Source: Pseudomonas psychrophila (GTDB lineage Bacteria; Pseudomonadota; Gammaproteobacteria; Pseudomonadales; Pseudomonadaceae). Taken from it: DNA of 64,000 nt. This document shows positions 7,748-18,002 of this stretch, one piece after another. The translations under genes were made by a program, and so were the position numbers. Positions within the stretch are counted from its first letter, which is position 1; each line of letters opens with the position of its first letter. The stretch spans positions 310,001-374,000 of the forward strand of contig NZ_JYKZ01000002.1 in NCBI RefSeq assembly GCF_001043005.1, written 5' to 3'. The notes below the pieces were generated by a model. It did no database searches. It saw only the letters and a program-made list of their open reading frames with translations, and was not told the DNA's origin.

Positions 7748-10450
7748 TTAAATGCTAAGGCGCCACGGTTCTGGGGTTGAATCCTGGTTGACCGTCAGTT
7801 GTTCGACGATTGCTTCCTGCAAACGCATGCACAGCTGTGGGTCGGACAACGGCTGGTTGTTTGCATCGGTAATGAAGAATACGTCTTCGACGCGTTCGCC
7901 CAAGGTGGCGATCTTGGCGTTTTGCAACGACAGGTCGAACTCCAGGAAGATCATCCCGATCCGGGCCAGCAGGCCCGGACGGTCGGGGGCGCTGAGTTCC
8001 AGCACAGTGACGGGGCGCTGGGCGTCGTTGTGGATCGTCACTTGGGGCGCGAAGGCGAAGTGTTTGAGCTGGCGCGGCACCCGGCGCTGGATGATGGTCG
8101 GGTAGTCATCCGGGTTGCGCAGGGCCTCAGTCAGGCCCTTGCGGATTTTTTCAATGCGCACCGGGTCATTGCCGATTGAGCCGCCCTCGTTGTCGAGCAC
8201 GATATAGGTGTCGAGGGTGAACTGGCTGCTGGAGGTGATGATGCGTGCGTCATGGATGTTCAGGTTTAGCTGGTCCATGGCCGCCACGGTCACGGCGAAG
8301 AAATCGTGCTGATCAGGTGCGTAAATGAATATCTGCGTGCCACCTTCGAACTCGCGCTGGGTGGTTTCCTTGATCAGCACCAGCGGGCCACCATCGGCAG
8401 GCTGTTGCAAGATGGCTTCTGTGTGCAGGGCCACGTCGGCCGAGGTGTGGCGCAAGAAGTAGTCATCGCCCAACTGCGACCATAGCTGCTCCACATCATC
8501 CTGGTCGTTGCCATTGCGCACCAGGGTGTCCAGGGCAGCGCTTTGGGTCTGGCGAATCTGTTCTTCGCGGTCTACCGGGTTTTCGAGGCCTCTACGCAAG
8601 GCGCGCTTGGTCTCTGTATAGAGCTGGCGCAACAGGCTGGCGCGCCAGGAGTTCCACAGCGTCGGGTTGGTGGCGTTGATGTCCGCGACGGTCAGAACAT
8701 AAAGGTAGTCGAGGTGAGTTTCGTCGACCACGATCTGGGCAAAGTCATGGATAACCTGCGGATCGGACAGGTCTTTGCGCTGGGCGGTGGTAGACATCAC
8801 CAGATGGTTTTGTACCAGCCAGACAATCAGGCGGGTGTCCCACTGCGGCAACTGATGGCGAATGCAAAACGCTTCGGCATCCACGGCACCAATTTCGGAG
8901 TGGTCACCGTGTCGGCCCTTGCCAATGTCGTGGTAAAGCCCGGCGAGGTAGATCAGCTCGGGTTTTGGCAGCTTGGCCATTAGCTTGCTGGCCAGCGGGA
9001 ATTTCTCTGAGACCTGGGTGTATTGCAGCTTACGCAGGTGCTTGATCAGGTTCAGGGTATGGGCGTCGACCGTATAGATGTGGAACAGGTCGTGTTGCAT
9101 CTGCCCGACGATAAAGCCGAATTCGGGCAGGTAACGTCCGAGAATGCCGTAGCGGTTCATGCGGCGCAGGTTGCGGTGGATACCGATCTTGCACTTGAAC
9201 AGCTCGATAAACAGGCTGGTATTGCGAATGTCTTTACGGAAATCGTCGTCGATCAGGTAACGGTGTTCGCGCAGCAAGCGGATTGTATCGGCACGTACGC
9301 CTTTGATTTCGGGGTGCTGGGCCATCAGCAGGAAAATTTCGAGCATGGCGAAGGGTGTGCGTTTGAACACGTAATCGCTGGTGGCCTCGATATAGCCATC
9401 GTGCAGCTGAAACCGTGAGTTCAAGGGCGTTGGCGGCGCTTCGTCTTCGGGGGCAAGGATGATTTCTTCGAAGTGCTGGATGATCAGGTCGCTGAGCTGG
9501 GCAATGCTCATGACCACCCGATAGTACTGCTGCATGAAGTTTTCGATGGTCTGCTTGGCGTCATCGCCTGCAAAGCCGAGCAGTTCGCCGATACTGCGCT
9601 GATGATCGAACAGCAGACGGTCTTCGGAGCGGCCTGCGAGCATGTGCAAGGCGTAGCGCACCTTCCACAAAAATTCCTGGGAAGAGGCGAGCAGGGCATG
9701 CTCGCTTTCGACCAGAAAGCCTTCGCCGGCCAGGGCGCGAAGATTCAGGGTCCCGTACTGGCGACGGGCTACCCACAAAAGGGTCTGGATATCGCGCAGG
9801 CCGCCAGGGGAGCCTTTGACGTTGGGTTCCAGGTTGTATTCGGTGTCGTTGTACTTGTGATGGCGGGCTTTTTGCTCGGCACGCTTGGCCAGGAAAAAGT
9901 CCTTGCTGGGCCACATGTGTTCGGTGCTGGTGACATCCAGCATGCGTTGGCGCAAATGCTCGGGGCCGGCAACGGTGCGGCTTTCCATCAGGTTGGTGAT
10001 GATGGTCAGGTCAGCCCGGGCCTGTTCTGCACACTCGTCCACCGATCGCACGCTCTGGCCTACTTCCAGGCCAATGTCCCAGAGTAGGGTCAGGAAGCGC
10101 TCAATGGAATCGCGGAAAATTTCGTGGTCGGCATTGTCCAGTAGGATCAACAGGTCAATGTCGGAGTAGGGGTGGAGTTCGCCTCGGCCATAACCGCCGA
10201 CGGCGACCAAGGCGATGTCGGCCTGGTCGCTCCAGCTGAACTGATCCCACGCCTGTTGCAGGATGTTGTCGACGAACCATGCACGATCTTCGATCAGACG
10301 GCGAATATCGCGCCCTTTTTTGAAGCGTTCGTCGAGCACCTCGCGTGCCTGGCGGATCGCCTTTTTGAAAGCGGCAATGGGGCTTGCCTTTAATGCCAGC
10401 TCGGCCTGGAACTGGCCACGGTCAAAAAGTTCTGGATCCACCTGCGGCAT
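7748..10450 (-). CDS. glnD: Bifunctional PII uridylyltransferase/uridylyl-removing enzyme GlnD
   Basis: The 900-residue nitrogen sensor that uridylylates PII protein (GlnB/GlnK) under low glutamine and removes UMP under high glutamine. The domain order is clear: a nucleotidyltransferase domain with [17 protein letters not shown] at about residues 85-100, a central helical region, an HD phosphohydrolase domain with [14 protein letters not shown] near residue 510, and two C-terminal ACT domains that sense glutamine (the last contains [15 protein letters not shown]). Length and domains match full-length GlnD. It lies between map and dapC in one leftward run. Confidence 0.97.
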   Translation of the reverse strand: MPQVDPELFDRGQFQAELALKASPIAAFKKAIRQAREVLDERFKKGRDIRRLIEDRAWFVDNILQQAWDQFSWSDQADIALVAVGGYGRGELHPYSDIDLLILLDNADHEIFRDSIERFLTLLWDIGLEVGQSVRSVDECAEQARADLTIITNLMESRTVAGPEHLRQRMLDVTSTEHMWPSKDFFLAKRAEQKARHHKYNDTEYNLEPNVKGSPGGLRDIQTLLWVARRQYGTLNLRALAGEGFLVESEHALLASSQEFLWKVRYALHMLAGRSEDRLLFDHQRSIGELLGFAGDDAKQTIENFMQQYYRVVMSIAQLSDLIIQHFEEIILAPEDEAPPTPLNSRFQLHDGYIEATSDYVFKRTPFAMLEIFLLMAQHPEIKGVRADTIRLLREHRYLIDDDFRKDIRNTSLFIELFKCKIGIHRNLRRMNRYGILGRYLPEFGFIVGQMQHDLFHIYTVDAHTLNLIKHLRKLQYTQVSEKFPLASKLMAKLPKPELIYLAGLYHDIGKGRHGDHSEIGAVDAEAFCIRHQLPQWDTRLIVWLVQNHLVMSTTAQRKDLSDPQVIHDFAQIVVDETHLDYLYVLTVADINATNPTLWNSWRASLLRQLYTETKRALRRGLENPVDREEQIRQTQSAALDTLVRNGNDQDDVEQLWSQLGDDYFLRHTSADVALHTEAILQQPADGGPLVLIKETTQREFEGGTQIFIYAPDQHDFFAVTVAAMDQLNLNIHDARIITSSSQFTLDTYIVLDNEGGSIGNDPVRIEKIRKGLTEALRNPDDYPTIIQRRVPRQLKHFAFAPQVTIHNDAQRPVTVLELSAPDRPGLLARIGMIFLEFDLSLQNAKIATLGERVEDVFFITDANNQPLSDPQLCMRLQEAIVEQLTVNQDSTPEPWRLSI

Positions 10451-10505
10451 CGATTGGCATTCCTGTCGTGGTTATTTCTGTTTAAACGGTGACAACACGC
10501 AAGTA

Positions 10506-11288
10506 TCAGGCCGAAACGCGGGGGATGGTGTCATCGCTGCGCAGGGTGAAGATCTCGTAGCCGGTCTCGGTTACCAGCAGGGTGTGTTCCCACTGTGCGG
10601 ACAGCTTGCGGTCCTTGGTGATGGCGGTCCAGCCATCGCCCAGCACCTTGGTGTCGGCCTTGCCCTGGTTGATCATCGGCTCGATGGTGAAGGTCATGCC
10701 AGCCTTGAGTTCCATGCCGGTGCCAGCGCGACCGTAGTGCAGGATCTGCGGCTCTTCGTGGAAGACCTTGCCGATACCGTGGCCGCAGAACTCGCGAACC
10801 ACCGAGAAGCCATTTTTTTCAGCGTGCTTCTGGATCACTTCGCCGATATCGCCCAGGCGGCAGCCAGGCTTGACGATTTCGATGGCCTTGTACATGCATT
10901 CCTGGGTGACCTGCGACAAACGCTCGGCCCAGACCGGCACTTTACCGACGTGGAACATGCGGCTGGTATCGCCGTGGTAACCGTCCTTGATCACGGTGAC
11001 GTCGATGTTCAGGGTGTCGCCGTCTTTCAGAGCCTTGTCACCAGGGATGCCGTGGCATACCACGTGGTTGATCGAGGTGCAGATAGACTTAGGGAAGCCT
11101 TTATAGTTGAGCGGAGCAGGGATGGCCTGCTGCACGTTGACTATATAGTCGTGGCAGATGCGATCCAGCTCTTCGGTGGTAACGCCGGGCTTGACGTGCT
11201 CGGCGATCATTTCCAGGACTTCGGCGGCCAGTTTGCCGGCGATACGCATTTTTGCGATGTCCTCGGGGGTTTTGAGGGTGACGGTCAT
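10506..11288 (-). CDS. map: Methionine aminopeptidase type I
   Basis: Removes the initiator methionine from nascent proteins. The 260-residue enzyme has the pita-bread-fold metal ligands in the expected segments: HGIPGDKALKDGDTLNIDVT, GYHGDTSRMF, CGHGIGKVFHEEP and TIEPMINQG. The ATG at 11288 with AAGAGAG upstream is preferred; the reading frame stays open upstream to an apparent start at 11360, but the family begins at MTVTLKTPED. It is divergent from rpsB across a 585-bp gap, the arrangement common to gammaproteobacteria. Confidence 0.96.
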   Translation of the reverse strand: MTVTLKTPEDIAKMRIAGKLAAEVLEMIAEHVKPGVTTEELDRICHDYIVNVQQAIPAPLNYKGFPKSICTSINHVVCHGIPGDKALKDGDTLNIDVTVIKDGYHGDTSRMFHVGKVPVWAERLSQVTQECMYKAIEIVKPGCRLGDIGEVIQKHAEKNGFSVVREFCGHGIGKVFHEEPQILHYGRAGTGMELKAGMTFTIEPMINQGKADTKVLGDGWTAITKDRKLSAQWEHTLLVTETGYEIFTLRSDDTIPRVSA

Positions 11289-11511
11289 TCGGGCTCTCTT
11301 CGCGCGTTGGCGCTCATCATCAGGATTACGGGTGTGCTGTTTAATGCTGCACACCGTCATAAAAACGCGATTCTAACAGACGGTCGGCGTTAATCATGGG
11401 CCTCTCGCCATCGCTTCTCTTAATAGAATGGGACATTCTGGCTCTATTCCAAGGCCTGCGCAAAAATGGTGCGCGAATCATGAGCGAGCTTTTGACCTGC
11501 ATTTGATCCGG

Positions 11512-11557
11512 CTTTTGATCTGCTGGCCCCTTCGGAAGGCCGAATGGAGGTTCTGCG
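11512..11557 (-). repeat. Remnant of the 50.98-52.14 kb repeat family, 3' end only
   Basis: Read on the minus strand, this piece runs CGCAGAACCTCC, then TCGGCCTTCCGAAGGGG, then GCAGATCAAAAG. The same three blocks in the same order end the repeat copies at 50984-51250 and 51865-52135. Only this terminal portion was found here, and a second, shorter echo of TTTGATC sits just before it. Confidence 0.6.
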
Positions 11558-11727
11558 TTCGGCCATCCGGTGATGGGCTCCAGAGGTGTTTGGAATATTT
11601 CAGTGGCAGCAGTAACATTGTCAGGCAAGCGGCAAGCGGCAAGCGCAAAATCTGACGTAAACCCTTGCCGTGCAACGGCTTAGCAATAAAAGCTGAATCC
11701 GTGCTTCGTTTTTTGACCACCTTGTGG

Positions 11728-11735
11728 TATAAAAT
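11728..11735 (+). promoter_or_regulatory. -10 region of the rpsB-tsf promoter
   Basis: TATAAAAT followed by GCGCC lies about 140 bp before rpsB. A TTGACC at 11713 looks like a -35 but is only 9-11 bp away, so the true -35 is probably a weak hexamer near 11705-11712. The leader it would make is about 130 nt. Confidence 0.45.
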
Positions 11736-11740
11736 GCGCC

Positions 11741-11873
11741 GCTTTGCGGGTATAGCCCGCAGAGCACAAACCCACACACGTGTCGACACGATGACCTGGG
11801 TGCCTTCAGCTTGAAGCTGCTGGTTGGTCGTTGGGATACGTGGAGGCCTAACCCGACTTATTAAGGAACTATC
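11741..11873 (+). promoter_or_regulatory. rpsB 5' leader with hairpins (probable S2 autoregulatory region)
   Basis: A 10-bp stem (11741-11750 with 11756-11765, one G-U pair) starts the leader. A GTGTCGACAC palindrome at 11780-11789 and CAGCTTGAAGCTG at 11807-11819 follow, and the Shine-Dalgarno AAGGAA lies just before the ATG. In E. coli S2 represses its own operon through the rpsB leader; the position suggests the same here, but homology of the structure was not tested. Confidence 0.45.
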
Positions 11874-12617
11874 ATGTCCCAAGTCAACATGCGCGATATG
11901 CTGAAGGCCGGTGTGCACTTCGGTCACCAAACCCGTTACTGGAACCCAAAGATGGGTAAATACATCTTTGGCGCGCGTAACAAGATCCACATCATCAACC
12001 TTGAAAAAACCCTGCCAATGTTCAACGAAGCTCTGACTTTCGTAGAGCGTCTGGCCCAGGGCAAAAACAAGATTCTGTTCGTCGGCACCAAGCGTTCCGC
12101 TGGCAAGATCGTTGCTGAAGAAGCAGCACGTTGCGGTTCGCCGTACGTGGATCACCGCTGGTTGGGCGGCATGCTCACCAACTTCAAAACCATTCGTGCT
12201 TCGATCAAGCGTCTGCGTGACCTTGAAATCCAGGCAGAAGACGGTACTTTCGCCAAGCTGACCAAGAAAGAGGCGCTGATGCGTACTCGCGATCTGCAGA
12301 AGCTGGATCGTAGCCTGGGTGGTATCAAGGACATGGGCGGTCTGCCAGACGCTCTGTTCGTTATCGACGTTGACCACGAGCGTATCGCGATCACCGAAGC
12401 TAACAAGTTGGGTATCCCGGTAATCGGCGTTGTCGATACCAACAGCAGCCCAGAAGGTGTTGACTACATCATCCCGGGTAACGATGACGCAATCCGCGCT
12501 ATCCAGCTGTACATGGGTGCGATGGCTGATGCTGTGATCAAAGGCCGTAACCACGTTGCTGGCGGCACCGACGTTTTCGTCGAAGAAGCTCCAGCTGCAG
12601 CGGTAGTTGAAGGCTGA
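11874..12617 (+). CDS. rpsB: 30S ribosomal protein S2
   Basis: The S2 protein of the small subunit (247 aa), with the family's opening [20 protein letters not shown], the [10 protein letters not shown] segment and the conserved [11 protein letters not shown]. It binds late to the 30S head-body junction and recruits S1. A good ribosome-binding site (AAGGAACTATC) precedes the ATG. It is co-directional with tsf, with a strong intrinsic terminator between them that would reduce read-through. Codon choice is strongly biased, as expected for a highly expressed gene. Confidence 0.98.
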   Translation: MSQVNMRDMLKAGVHFGHQTRYWNPKMGKYIFGARNKIHIINLEKTLPMFNEALTFVERLAQGKNKILFVGTKRSAGKIVAEEAARCGSPYVDHRWLGGMLTNFKTIRASIKRLRDLEIQAEDGTFAKLTKKEALMRTRDLQKLDRSLGGIKDMGGLPDALFVIDVDHERIAITEANKLGIPVIGVVDTNSSPEGVDYIIPGNDDAIRAIQLYMGAMADAVIKGRNHVAGGTDVFVEEAPAAAVVEG

Positions 12618-12646
12618 GTAATTAACGCCTAGCGTTTACTCAGTAC

Positions 12647-12675
12647 GCAAAAAGGGGGCTTGGCCCCCTTTTTGC
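12647..12675 (+). terminator. Intrinsic terminator between rpsB and tsf
   Basis: Arms GCAAAAAGGGGG and CCCCCTTTTTGC pair around a short CTTGG loop. The T run is the distal part of the 3' arm. The symmetry makes it potentially bidirectional, but only rightward genes flank it. Confidence 0.8.
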
Positions 12676-12822
12676 CACCTCGAAATCCATTTGTTGGGGG
12701 TGTGCTTGCCGTTGCTGTTCATGATTGCGGCCAGCAGGCTTGTTCGAGGTGGGCTTCACACGAATTGAACGCCCGCTCGCTCGGGTGGAATGGTTGAAAA
12801 CCTATCCAAGAGGAATTTTGAA

Positions 12823-13692
12823 ATGGCAGAGATTACTGCAGCGTTGGTTAAAGAACTGCGTGAGCGTACTGGCGAAGGCATGATGGATTGCAAGAAAGCC
12901 TTGACCAAGGCTGGCGGCGACATCGAAAAAGCCATTGATGACATGCGTGCTTCGGGCGCCATCAAGGCTGCCAAAAAAGCAGGCAACGTTGCTGCTGAAG
13001 GCGCTATCGCAGTTAAAGTTGCGGAAGACAACAAGTCTGCCGTAATTCTGGAAGTCAACTCGCAAACCGACTTCCTGGCTCTGCAAGAAGACTTCAAAAA
13101 CTTCGTTAACGATAGCGTTGAAAAAGCGTTCGCTGACAAGCTGACTGACGTAGCTCCGCTGATCACCGCTCAAGAAGAAGCCCGTCTGGTTCTGGTTGGC
13201 AAAGTAGGCGAGAACGTTAACATCCGTCGTCTGGCGCGCATCGAAGGCGACGTTGTTGACGCTTACCTGCACGGCAACAAGATCGGTGTTGTAGTTGCTC
13301 TGAAAGGCGGCAACTCTGAGCTGGCTCGTGACATCGCCATGCACGTAGCTGCAAGCAACCCTGAGTTCCTGCTGCCATCGCAAGTTTCCGCTGATGCAAT
13401 CGAACGCGAAAAAGCCGTGTTCATGAGCCTCAACGAAGACAAGATCAAAGGCAAGCCAGCCGAAATCGTTGAAAAAATGGTTGCCGGTCGCATCAGCAAG
13501 TTCCTGGCTGAAGCTAGCCTGGTTGAGCAAGCTTTTGTGAAAAACCCGGAAATCAAAGTCGGCGACCTGGCCAAGAAAGCCGGCGCTGAAATCGTTTCCT
13601 TCACTTACTTCAAAGTAGGTGATGGCATCGAGAAGCCAGTTGATGACTTCGCTGCAGAAGTTGCTGCTCAAGTGGCTGCAAGCAAGCAATAA
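12823..13692 (+). CDS. tsf: Translation elongation factor Ts
   Basis: The guanine-nucleotide exchange factor for EF-Tu (289 aa). The N-terminal UBA-like module (ALVKELRERTGEGMMDCKKA) and the EF-Tu-contacting TDF motif (NSQTDFLAL) are intact. ATG 12823 follows AAGAGGAATTTTGAA; an upstream in-frame ATG at 12790 lies before this ribosome-binding site and would add 11 non-conserved residues. An intrinsic terminator follows the gene. Codon bias is strong. Confidence 0.98.
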   Translation: MAEITAALVKELRERTGEGMMDCKKALTKAGGDIEKAIDDMRASGAIKAAKKAGNVAAEGAIAVKVAEDNKSAVILEVNSQTDFLALQEDFKNFVNDSVEKAFADKLTDVAPLITAQEEARLVLVGKVGENVNIRRLARIEGDVVDAYLHGNKIGVVVALKGGNSELARDIAMHVAASNPEFLLPSQVSADAIEREKAVFMSLNEDKIKGKPAEIVEKMVAGRISKFLAEASLVEQAFVKNPEIKVGDLAKKAGAEIVSFTYFKVGDGIEKPVDDFAAEVAAQVAASKQ

Positions 13693-13715
13693 GACGGTTT
13701 TCAACTGTCGACCCG

Positions 13716-13749
13716 AAGAGGCTGCCCGCTCACGCGCGCAGCCTCTTTT
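13716..13749 (+). terminator. Intrinsic terminator after tsf
   Basis: AAGAGGCTGC pairs with GCAGCCTCTTTT across a 12-nt GC-rich loop. It separates the rpsB-tsf unit from the pyrH-frr unit. Confidence 0.75.
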
Positions 13750-13900
13750 CAAATGGGAGGGGATTTTACCTTCTCGACGGAACCGGTTTGCAAAATCGTG
13801 TTCCGATGGTGCTGCTGTGCAGTACCACAGCTAGAGTATGCGCAGGCTGCAAAATGGCCTCGCACAGATTTTTAATAAAACGCGGCAGGAGAGATTCGCA

Positions 13901-14644
13901 ATGGCTCAGCAGGGCAGTGGTTATCAAGCTCGCTATAAACGCATTCTACTCAAGCTAAGCGGCGAAGCCCTGATGGGCTCTGAAGAGTTCGGGATCGACC
14001 CCAAGGTACTCGACCGCATGGCGCTGGAAGTCGGCCAGTTGGTCGGCATCGGCGTTCAGGTAGGATTGGTGATTGGTGGTGGCAACCTGTTCCGCGGTGC
14101 AGCATTGAGCGCCGCAGGTATGGATCGTGTGACTGGCGACCATATGGGCATGCTGGCTACCGTGATGAACGCCCTGGCCATGCGCGATGCGCTGGAACGT
14201 GCGAATATCTCTGCCATCGTTATGTCGGCTATTTCCATGGTTGGCGTGACCGATCATTACGACCGTCGTAAGGCCATGCGCCATCTGAACGCCAAGGATG
14301 TGGTGATTTTCGCTGCAGGCACCGGTAATCCATTCTTCACTACGGATTCCGCGGCTTGCTTGCGTGCCATTGAAATCGACGCTGATGTTGTACTCAAGGC
14401 AACCAAGGTTGACGGCGTGTATACCGCAGATCCATTCAAAGACCCGCATGCCGAGAAGTTCGATCATCTGACTTACGATGAAGTACTGGATCGCAAACTG
14501 GGTGTTATGGACCTGACGGCTATCTGTCTGTGCCGCGACCACAAAATGCCATTGCGTGTATTTAATATGAACAAGCCTGGCGCCCTACTTAATATTGTCC
14601 ATGGCGGTGCTGAAGGCACTCTGATCGAGGAAGGTCAACAATGA
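13901..14644 (+). CDS. pyrH: UMP kinase
   Basis: The bacterial hexameric UMP kinase (247 aa) of the amino-acid-kinase fold, making UDP from UMP. It shows [13 protein letters not shown] at about residues 12-24, the GGGNLFRG phosphate loop and the [11 protein letters not shown] segment. ATG 13901 is chosen because GGCAGGAGAG lies 6-9 nt before it and the family starts here; the frame is open to 13838 without conservation. It overlaps frr by 4 bp (ATGA), so the two are likely coupled. Confidence 0.97.
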   Translation: MAQQGSGYQARYKRILLKLSGEALMGSEEFGIDPKVLDRMALEVGQLVGIGVQVGLVIGGGNLFRGAALSAAGMDRVTGDHMGMLATVMNALAMRDALERANISAIVMSAISMVGVTDHYDRRKAMRHLNAKDVVIFAAGTGNPFFTTDSAACLRAIEIDADVVLKATKVDGVYTADPFKDPHAEKFDHLTYDEVLDRKLGVMDLTAICLCRDHKMPLRVFNMNKPGALLNIVHGGAEGTLIEEGQQ

Positions 14645-15198
14645 TCAACGAAATCAAGAAAGACGCTCAAACGCGCATGCAGAAATCGCTGGAATCCCTG
14701 GCCCATTCATTTGGCCAGATTCGTACCGGCAAGGCTCACCCAAGCATCCTGGGTAGCGTGATGGTGCCTTACTATGGCTCGGACACTCCGATCAGCCAGG
14801 TAGCTAACATCACCGTTAAAGATTCGCGCACCCTGCAAGTGGTTGCGTTCGAGCGCAACATGCTGGGTGCGGTAGACAAGGCAATCCAGAGCGCTGGTCT
14901 GAACCTCAATCCGACCAACCTGGGCGAATTGTTGTTGATCTCCATGCCGGCCCTGACTGAAGAAACCCGTAAGGTTTTCGCTAAGCAGGCTCGTGATGCA
15001 GCTGAAGATGCTCGTATTGCCGTGCGCAATATCCGACGCGACGCTTTGAGCCAGTTGAAAGACCTGGTTAAGGAAAAGGAAATCAGCGAAGACGAAGAGC
15101 GTCGTGCTGCTGATGATATTCAGAAGCTGACTGACAAGGCCGTGGCTGATATCGAAGTGGCCACCAAGCAGAAAGAAGCGGACCTGATGGCCGTATAA
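14641..15198 (+). CDS. frr: Ribosome recycling factor
   Basis: The 185-residue tRNA-mimicking factor that, with EF-G, splits post-termination ribosomes. The [19 protein letters not shown] segment and the long C-terminal helical hairpin ([19 protein letters not shown]) are characteristic, and the length is the standard 185. Its ATG overlaps the pyrH stop. uppS follows after 15 bp. Confidence 0.98.
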   Translation: MINEIKKDAQTRMQKSLESLAHSFGQIRTGKAHPSILGSVMVPYYGSDTPISQVANITVKDSRTLQVVAFERNMLGAVDKAIQSAGLNLNPTNLGELLLISMPALTEETRKVFAKQARDAAEDARIAVRNIRRDALSQLKDLVKEKEISEDEERRAADDIQKLTDKAVADIEVATKQKEADLMAV

Positions 15199-15213
15199 GG
15201 GTCAGGGCGTTTT

Positions 15214-15969
15214 ATGGAAAAGACGAAGCAGGCTGACCCGTCATCTGTTCCGCGACATGTCGCGATCATCATGGACGGTAATAATCGCTGGGCGAAAAAG
15301 CGCTTTATGCCGGGTGTTGCCGGGCATAAAGCGGGTGTGGATGCAGTTCGTGCGGTCATTGAGGTGTGTGTCGAGGCCAAGGTCGAGGTGCTCACCCTGT
15401 TCGCGTTCTCCAGTGAAAACTGGCGGCGTCCTGCGGCTGAAGTCAGTGCCTTGATGGATTTATTCTTCAGGGCGCTGCGTCGTGAGGCCAAGCGCCTCAA
15501 CGAAAACGAGATCAGCCTGCAGATCATAGGTGACCGCTCACGCTTTCATCCCGACTTGCAAAAGGCGATGCGTGAAGCGGAAGAAATGACGGTGGGCGAA
15601 GGCCGCTTTGTGTTGCAGATTGCCGCTAACTACGGTGGTCAGTGGGACATTGCCCAGGCTGCTCAGCAATTGGCGCGTCAAGTCCAGTCGGGTGATTTGC
15701 AGCCTGAGGACATCACGCCGGAGTTGTTGCAAACCTGTCTGGTAACTGGCGATTTGCCATTGCCTGATCTGTGTATCCGCACCGGTGGTGAGCATCGCAT
15801 CAGCAACTTCTTGCTGTGGCAGCTTGCCTACTCCGAGTTGTACTTCTCCGACCTGTTCTGGCCGGACTTCAAACACGAGGCCATGCGTCATGCATTGGCT
15901 GATTTCGCTTCTCGCCAGCGCCGCTTCGGTAAAACGAGCGAGCAGGTTGAGGCTGGAGCCCGGATTTAA
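15214..15969 (+). CDS. uppS: Undecaprenyl diphosphate synthase
   Basis: The cis-prenyltransferase that extends farnesyl diphosphate to C55, the lipid carrier for peptidoglycan and LPS O-antigen. The 251-residue protein has the catalytic IIMDGNNRWAKKR motif near residues 18-30 (aspartate 21), FAFSSENWRRP, and the C-terminal IRTGGEHRISNFLLWQLAYSE. It overlaps cdsA by one base (TAATG). Together with cdsA and dxr it forms a lipid-precursor block. Confidence 0.97.
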   Translation: MEKTKQADPSSVPRHVAIIMDGNNRWAKKRFMPGVAGHKAGVDAVRAVIEVCVEAKVEVLTLFAFSSENWRRPAAEVSALMDLFFRALRREAKRLNENEISLQIIGDRSRFHPDLQKAMREAEEMTVGEGRFVLQIAANYGGQWDIAQAAQQLARQVQSGDLQPEDITPELLQTCLVTGDLPLPDLCIRTGGEHRISNFLLWQLAYSELYFSDLFWPDFKHEAMRHALADFASRQRRFGKTSEQVEAGARI

Positions 15970-16775
15970 TGCTTAAACAACGAATCATCACTGCTCTTAT
16001 CTTGTTGCCAATCGCCTTGTGCGGCTTTTTCCTGCTCGAGGGTAGCGGCTTTGCGCTGTTTATTGGCCTGGTTGTTACCTTGGGTGCCTGGGAATGGGCT
16101 CGTCTTGCAGGCTTTGAAGCTCAATCCGCGCGGGTAGTATTTGCAGCGTTAGTGGCCGTACTTCTGTTTGGCCTGCACCTCTTTCCTGATCTGGCGCCAT
16201 GGGTGCTGGGTGCTGCGGTGTTGTGGTGGGCGCTGGCAACCTTCCTGGTGCTGACCTTTCCGCAATCCGCTGTGCACTGGTCGAGTATTGCGACCAAGCT
16301 GGTGATTGGGTTGTTGATCCTGTTGCCAGCCTGGCAAGGTCTGGTCCTGATCAAGGCGATGCCGTTGGGTAACTGGCTGATCATGGCGGTGATGGTTCTT
16401 GTGTGGGGCGCAGATATCGGCGCATATTTTTCAGGGCGCAAATTTGGCAAGCGCAAGCTTGCCCCTAAAGTCAGTCCGGGCAAAAGCTGGGAGGGTGTAT
16501 TTGGAGGCTTGTTGCTGAGCCTGCTGATCACCGCTGCAGTAGGTATTGTGCGCAGCTGGAGCGCTTCACAGATGTTTGCTGCGCTAGTTGGTGCCGCCGT
16601 GATTGTTTTGATTTCGGTGGTAGGCGACCTCACGGAAAGTATGTTCAAACGCCAGGCCGGTGTTAAAGACAGCAGTAATCTGCTGCCGGGCCATGGCGGT
16701 GTTCTGGATCGCATCGACAGCCTGACGGCGGCGATCCCTGTATTTGCTGTATTGCTGTGGATGGCTGCCTCATGA
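15969..16775 (+). CDS. cdsA: Phosphatidate cytidylyltransferase
   Basis: The integral inner-membrane CDP-diacylglycerol synthase (268 aa), which commits phosphatidate to phospholipid synthesis. About eight hydrophobic segments are visible, and the signature [20 protein letters not shown] near the C-terminus matches the CdsA family pattern. Its start overlaps the uppS stop by 1 bp and its stop overlaps the dxr start by 4 bp, so translation is probably coupled through the three genes. Confidence 0.96.
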   Translation: MLKQRIITALILLPIALCGFFLLEGSGFALFIGLVVTLGAWEWARLAGFEAQSARVVFAALVAVLLFGLHLFPDLAPWVLGAAVLWWALATFLVLTFPQSAVHWSSIATKLVIGLLILLPAWQGLVLIKAMPLGNWLIMAVMVLVWGADIGAYFSGRKFGKRKLAPKVSPGKSWEGVFGGLLLSLLITAAVGIVRSWSASQMFAALVGAAVIVLISVVGDLTESMFKRQAGVKDSSNLLPGHGGVLDRIDSLTAAIPVFAVLLWMAAS

Positions 16776-17959
16776 GTCGTCCACAACAGATTACTGTTCT
16801 GGGGGCTACAGGTTCTATTGGCCTGAGTACCCTGGATGTTATTGCGCGTCATCCTGATCGTTATCAAGTGTTTGCCCTGAGTGGCTACACTCGCCTCGCA
16901 GAGTTGCTGGCCTTGTGCATCAAACACAGGCCTCAAGTCGCTGTGGTCCCTCATGAAGGTGCTGCCAGCCAATTGCAGGCGGATCTGCGCGTTGCCGGGC
17001 TCAATACCGAAGTGTTGGTCGGTGAAGAGGGGCTGTGCCAGGTTTCGTCTGCACCTGAAGTCGATTCGGTGATGGCGGCAATCGTCGGTGCTGCAGGCTT
17101 GCGCCCGACACTGGCAGCGGTCAATGCTGGCAAGAAGATCCTGTTGGCCAACAAGGAAGCGCTGGTGATGACGGGCGACCTGTTTATGCAGGCAGTGCGT
17201 CGCAGCGGTTCGGTTTTGTTGCCCATCGACAGTGAACACAACGCTATCTTCCAGTGCTTGCCGCAGGATTTTGCGCGCGGACTGGGTAATGTGGGTGTCC
17301 GTCGGATTTTGCTGACGGCGTCTGGTGGGCCTTTCCGCGAAACTCCGCTGGCAGAGCTGGAACACGTCACGCCGGACCAAGCCTGCGCTCATCCCAACTG
17401 GTCGATGGGACGCAAGATTTCGGTAGATTCGGCGAGCATGATGAACAAGGGTTTGGAGCTGATCGAGGCTTGCTGGTTGTTCGATGCCAGGCCAGATCAA
17501 GTTGAAGTGGTGATCCATCCGCAGAGCGTGATCCACTCGCTGGTTGACTATGTAGATGGGTCGGTATTGGCGCAGCTGGGTAATCCGGATATGCGAACAC
17601 CGATTTCCAATGCCCTGGCCTGGCCTGAGCGTATTGATTCGGGTGTTGCGCCGCTGGATCTTTTTGCTGTTGCACGGCTGGACTTTCAGCGTCCTGACGA
17701 GCAACGTTTCCCTTGTTTGCGTTTGGCTCGCGAGGCTGCCATGGCAGGCAACAGCGCGCCAGCGATGCTCAATGCGGCAAACGAGGTGGCAGTGGCCGCC
17801 TTTTTGGACGGGCGGATCCGTTACCCGCAGATCGCTCGTATCATCGAAGATGTATTAAATAGCGAGCCGGTGGTTGCCGTCGACGAATTGGAAGCGGTGT
17901 TTGCCGCTGATGGCAAAGCCCGGATGCTGGCTGAACAGTGGTTGAGTCGTAACGGCTAA
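16772..17959 (+). CDS. dxr: 1-deoxy-D-xylulose 5-phosphate reductoisomerase
   Basis: The NADPH-dependent second enzyme of the MEP isoprenoid pathway (395 aa). The N-terminal Rossmann motif [17 protein letters not shown], the [15 protein letters not shown] metal-binding segment and the flexible-loop ALAWPERI region are all present. The ATG at 16772 lies inside the cdsA stop (ATGA), and a frame start 15 bp earlier is not conserved. Two further MEP genes, ispD and ispF, are in this window but in separate blocks. Confidence 0.97.
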   Translation: MSRPQQITVLGATGSIGLSTLDVIARHPDRYQVFALSGYTRLAELLALCIKHRPQVAVVPHEGAASQLQADLRVAGLNTEVLVGEEGLCQVSSAPEVDSVMAAIVGAAGLRPTLAAVNAGKKILLANKEALVMTGDLFMQAVRRSGSVLLPIDSEHNAIFQCLPQDFARGLGNVGVRRILLTASGGPFRETPLAELEHVTPDQACAHPNWSMGRKISVDSASMMNKGLELIEACWLFDARPDQVEVVIHPQSVIHSLVDYVDGSVLAQLGNPDMRTPISNALAWPERIDSGVAPLDLFAVARLDFQRPDEQRFPCLRLAREAAMAGNSAPAMLNAANEVAVAAFLDGRIRYPQIARIIEDVLNSEPVVAVDELEAVFAADGKARMLAEQWLSRNG

Positions 17960-18002
17960 AAGTGGTGCTTGCCGGACCCGGACAGAATCGCGGAGAAAGT
18001 AG

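Larger units (their letters stand above)
11289..11873. other. 585-bp divergent map/rpsB intergenic region
   Basis: No gene is seen. The left part must hold the map promoter; TAGAAT reads on the minus strand near 11370-11375. AGAATGGGACATTCT at 11425-11439 is a small hairpin. The middle holds a fragment of the dispersed repeat family seen at 50.98-52.14 kb. The right part holds the rpsB promoter and leader. Open frames of about 75 residues here have no recognisable content and overlap the repeat. Confidence 0.6.

Noticed and set aside
11713..11718. TTGACC as the -35 of the rpsB promoter
   Set aside because: It is only 9-11 bp from the TATAAAAT -10, too close for a sigma70 promoter.
16121..17704. 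527-codon minus-strand frame opposite cdsA/dxr
   Set aside because: It is antisense to two certain genes and low-complexity in residue content.
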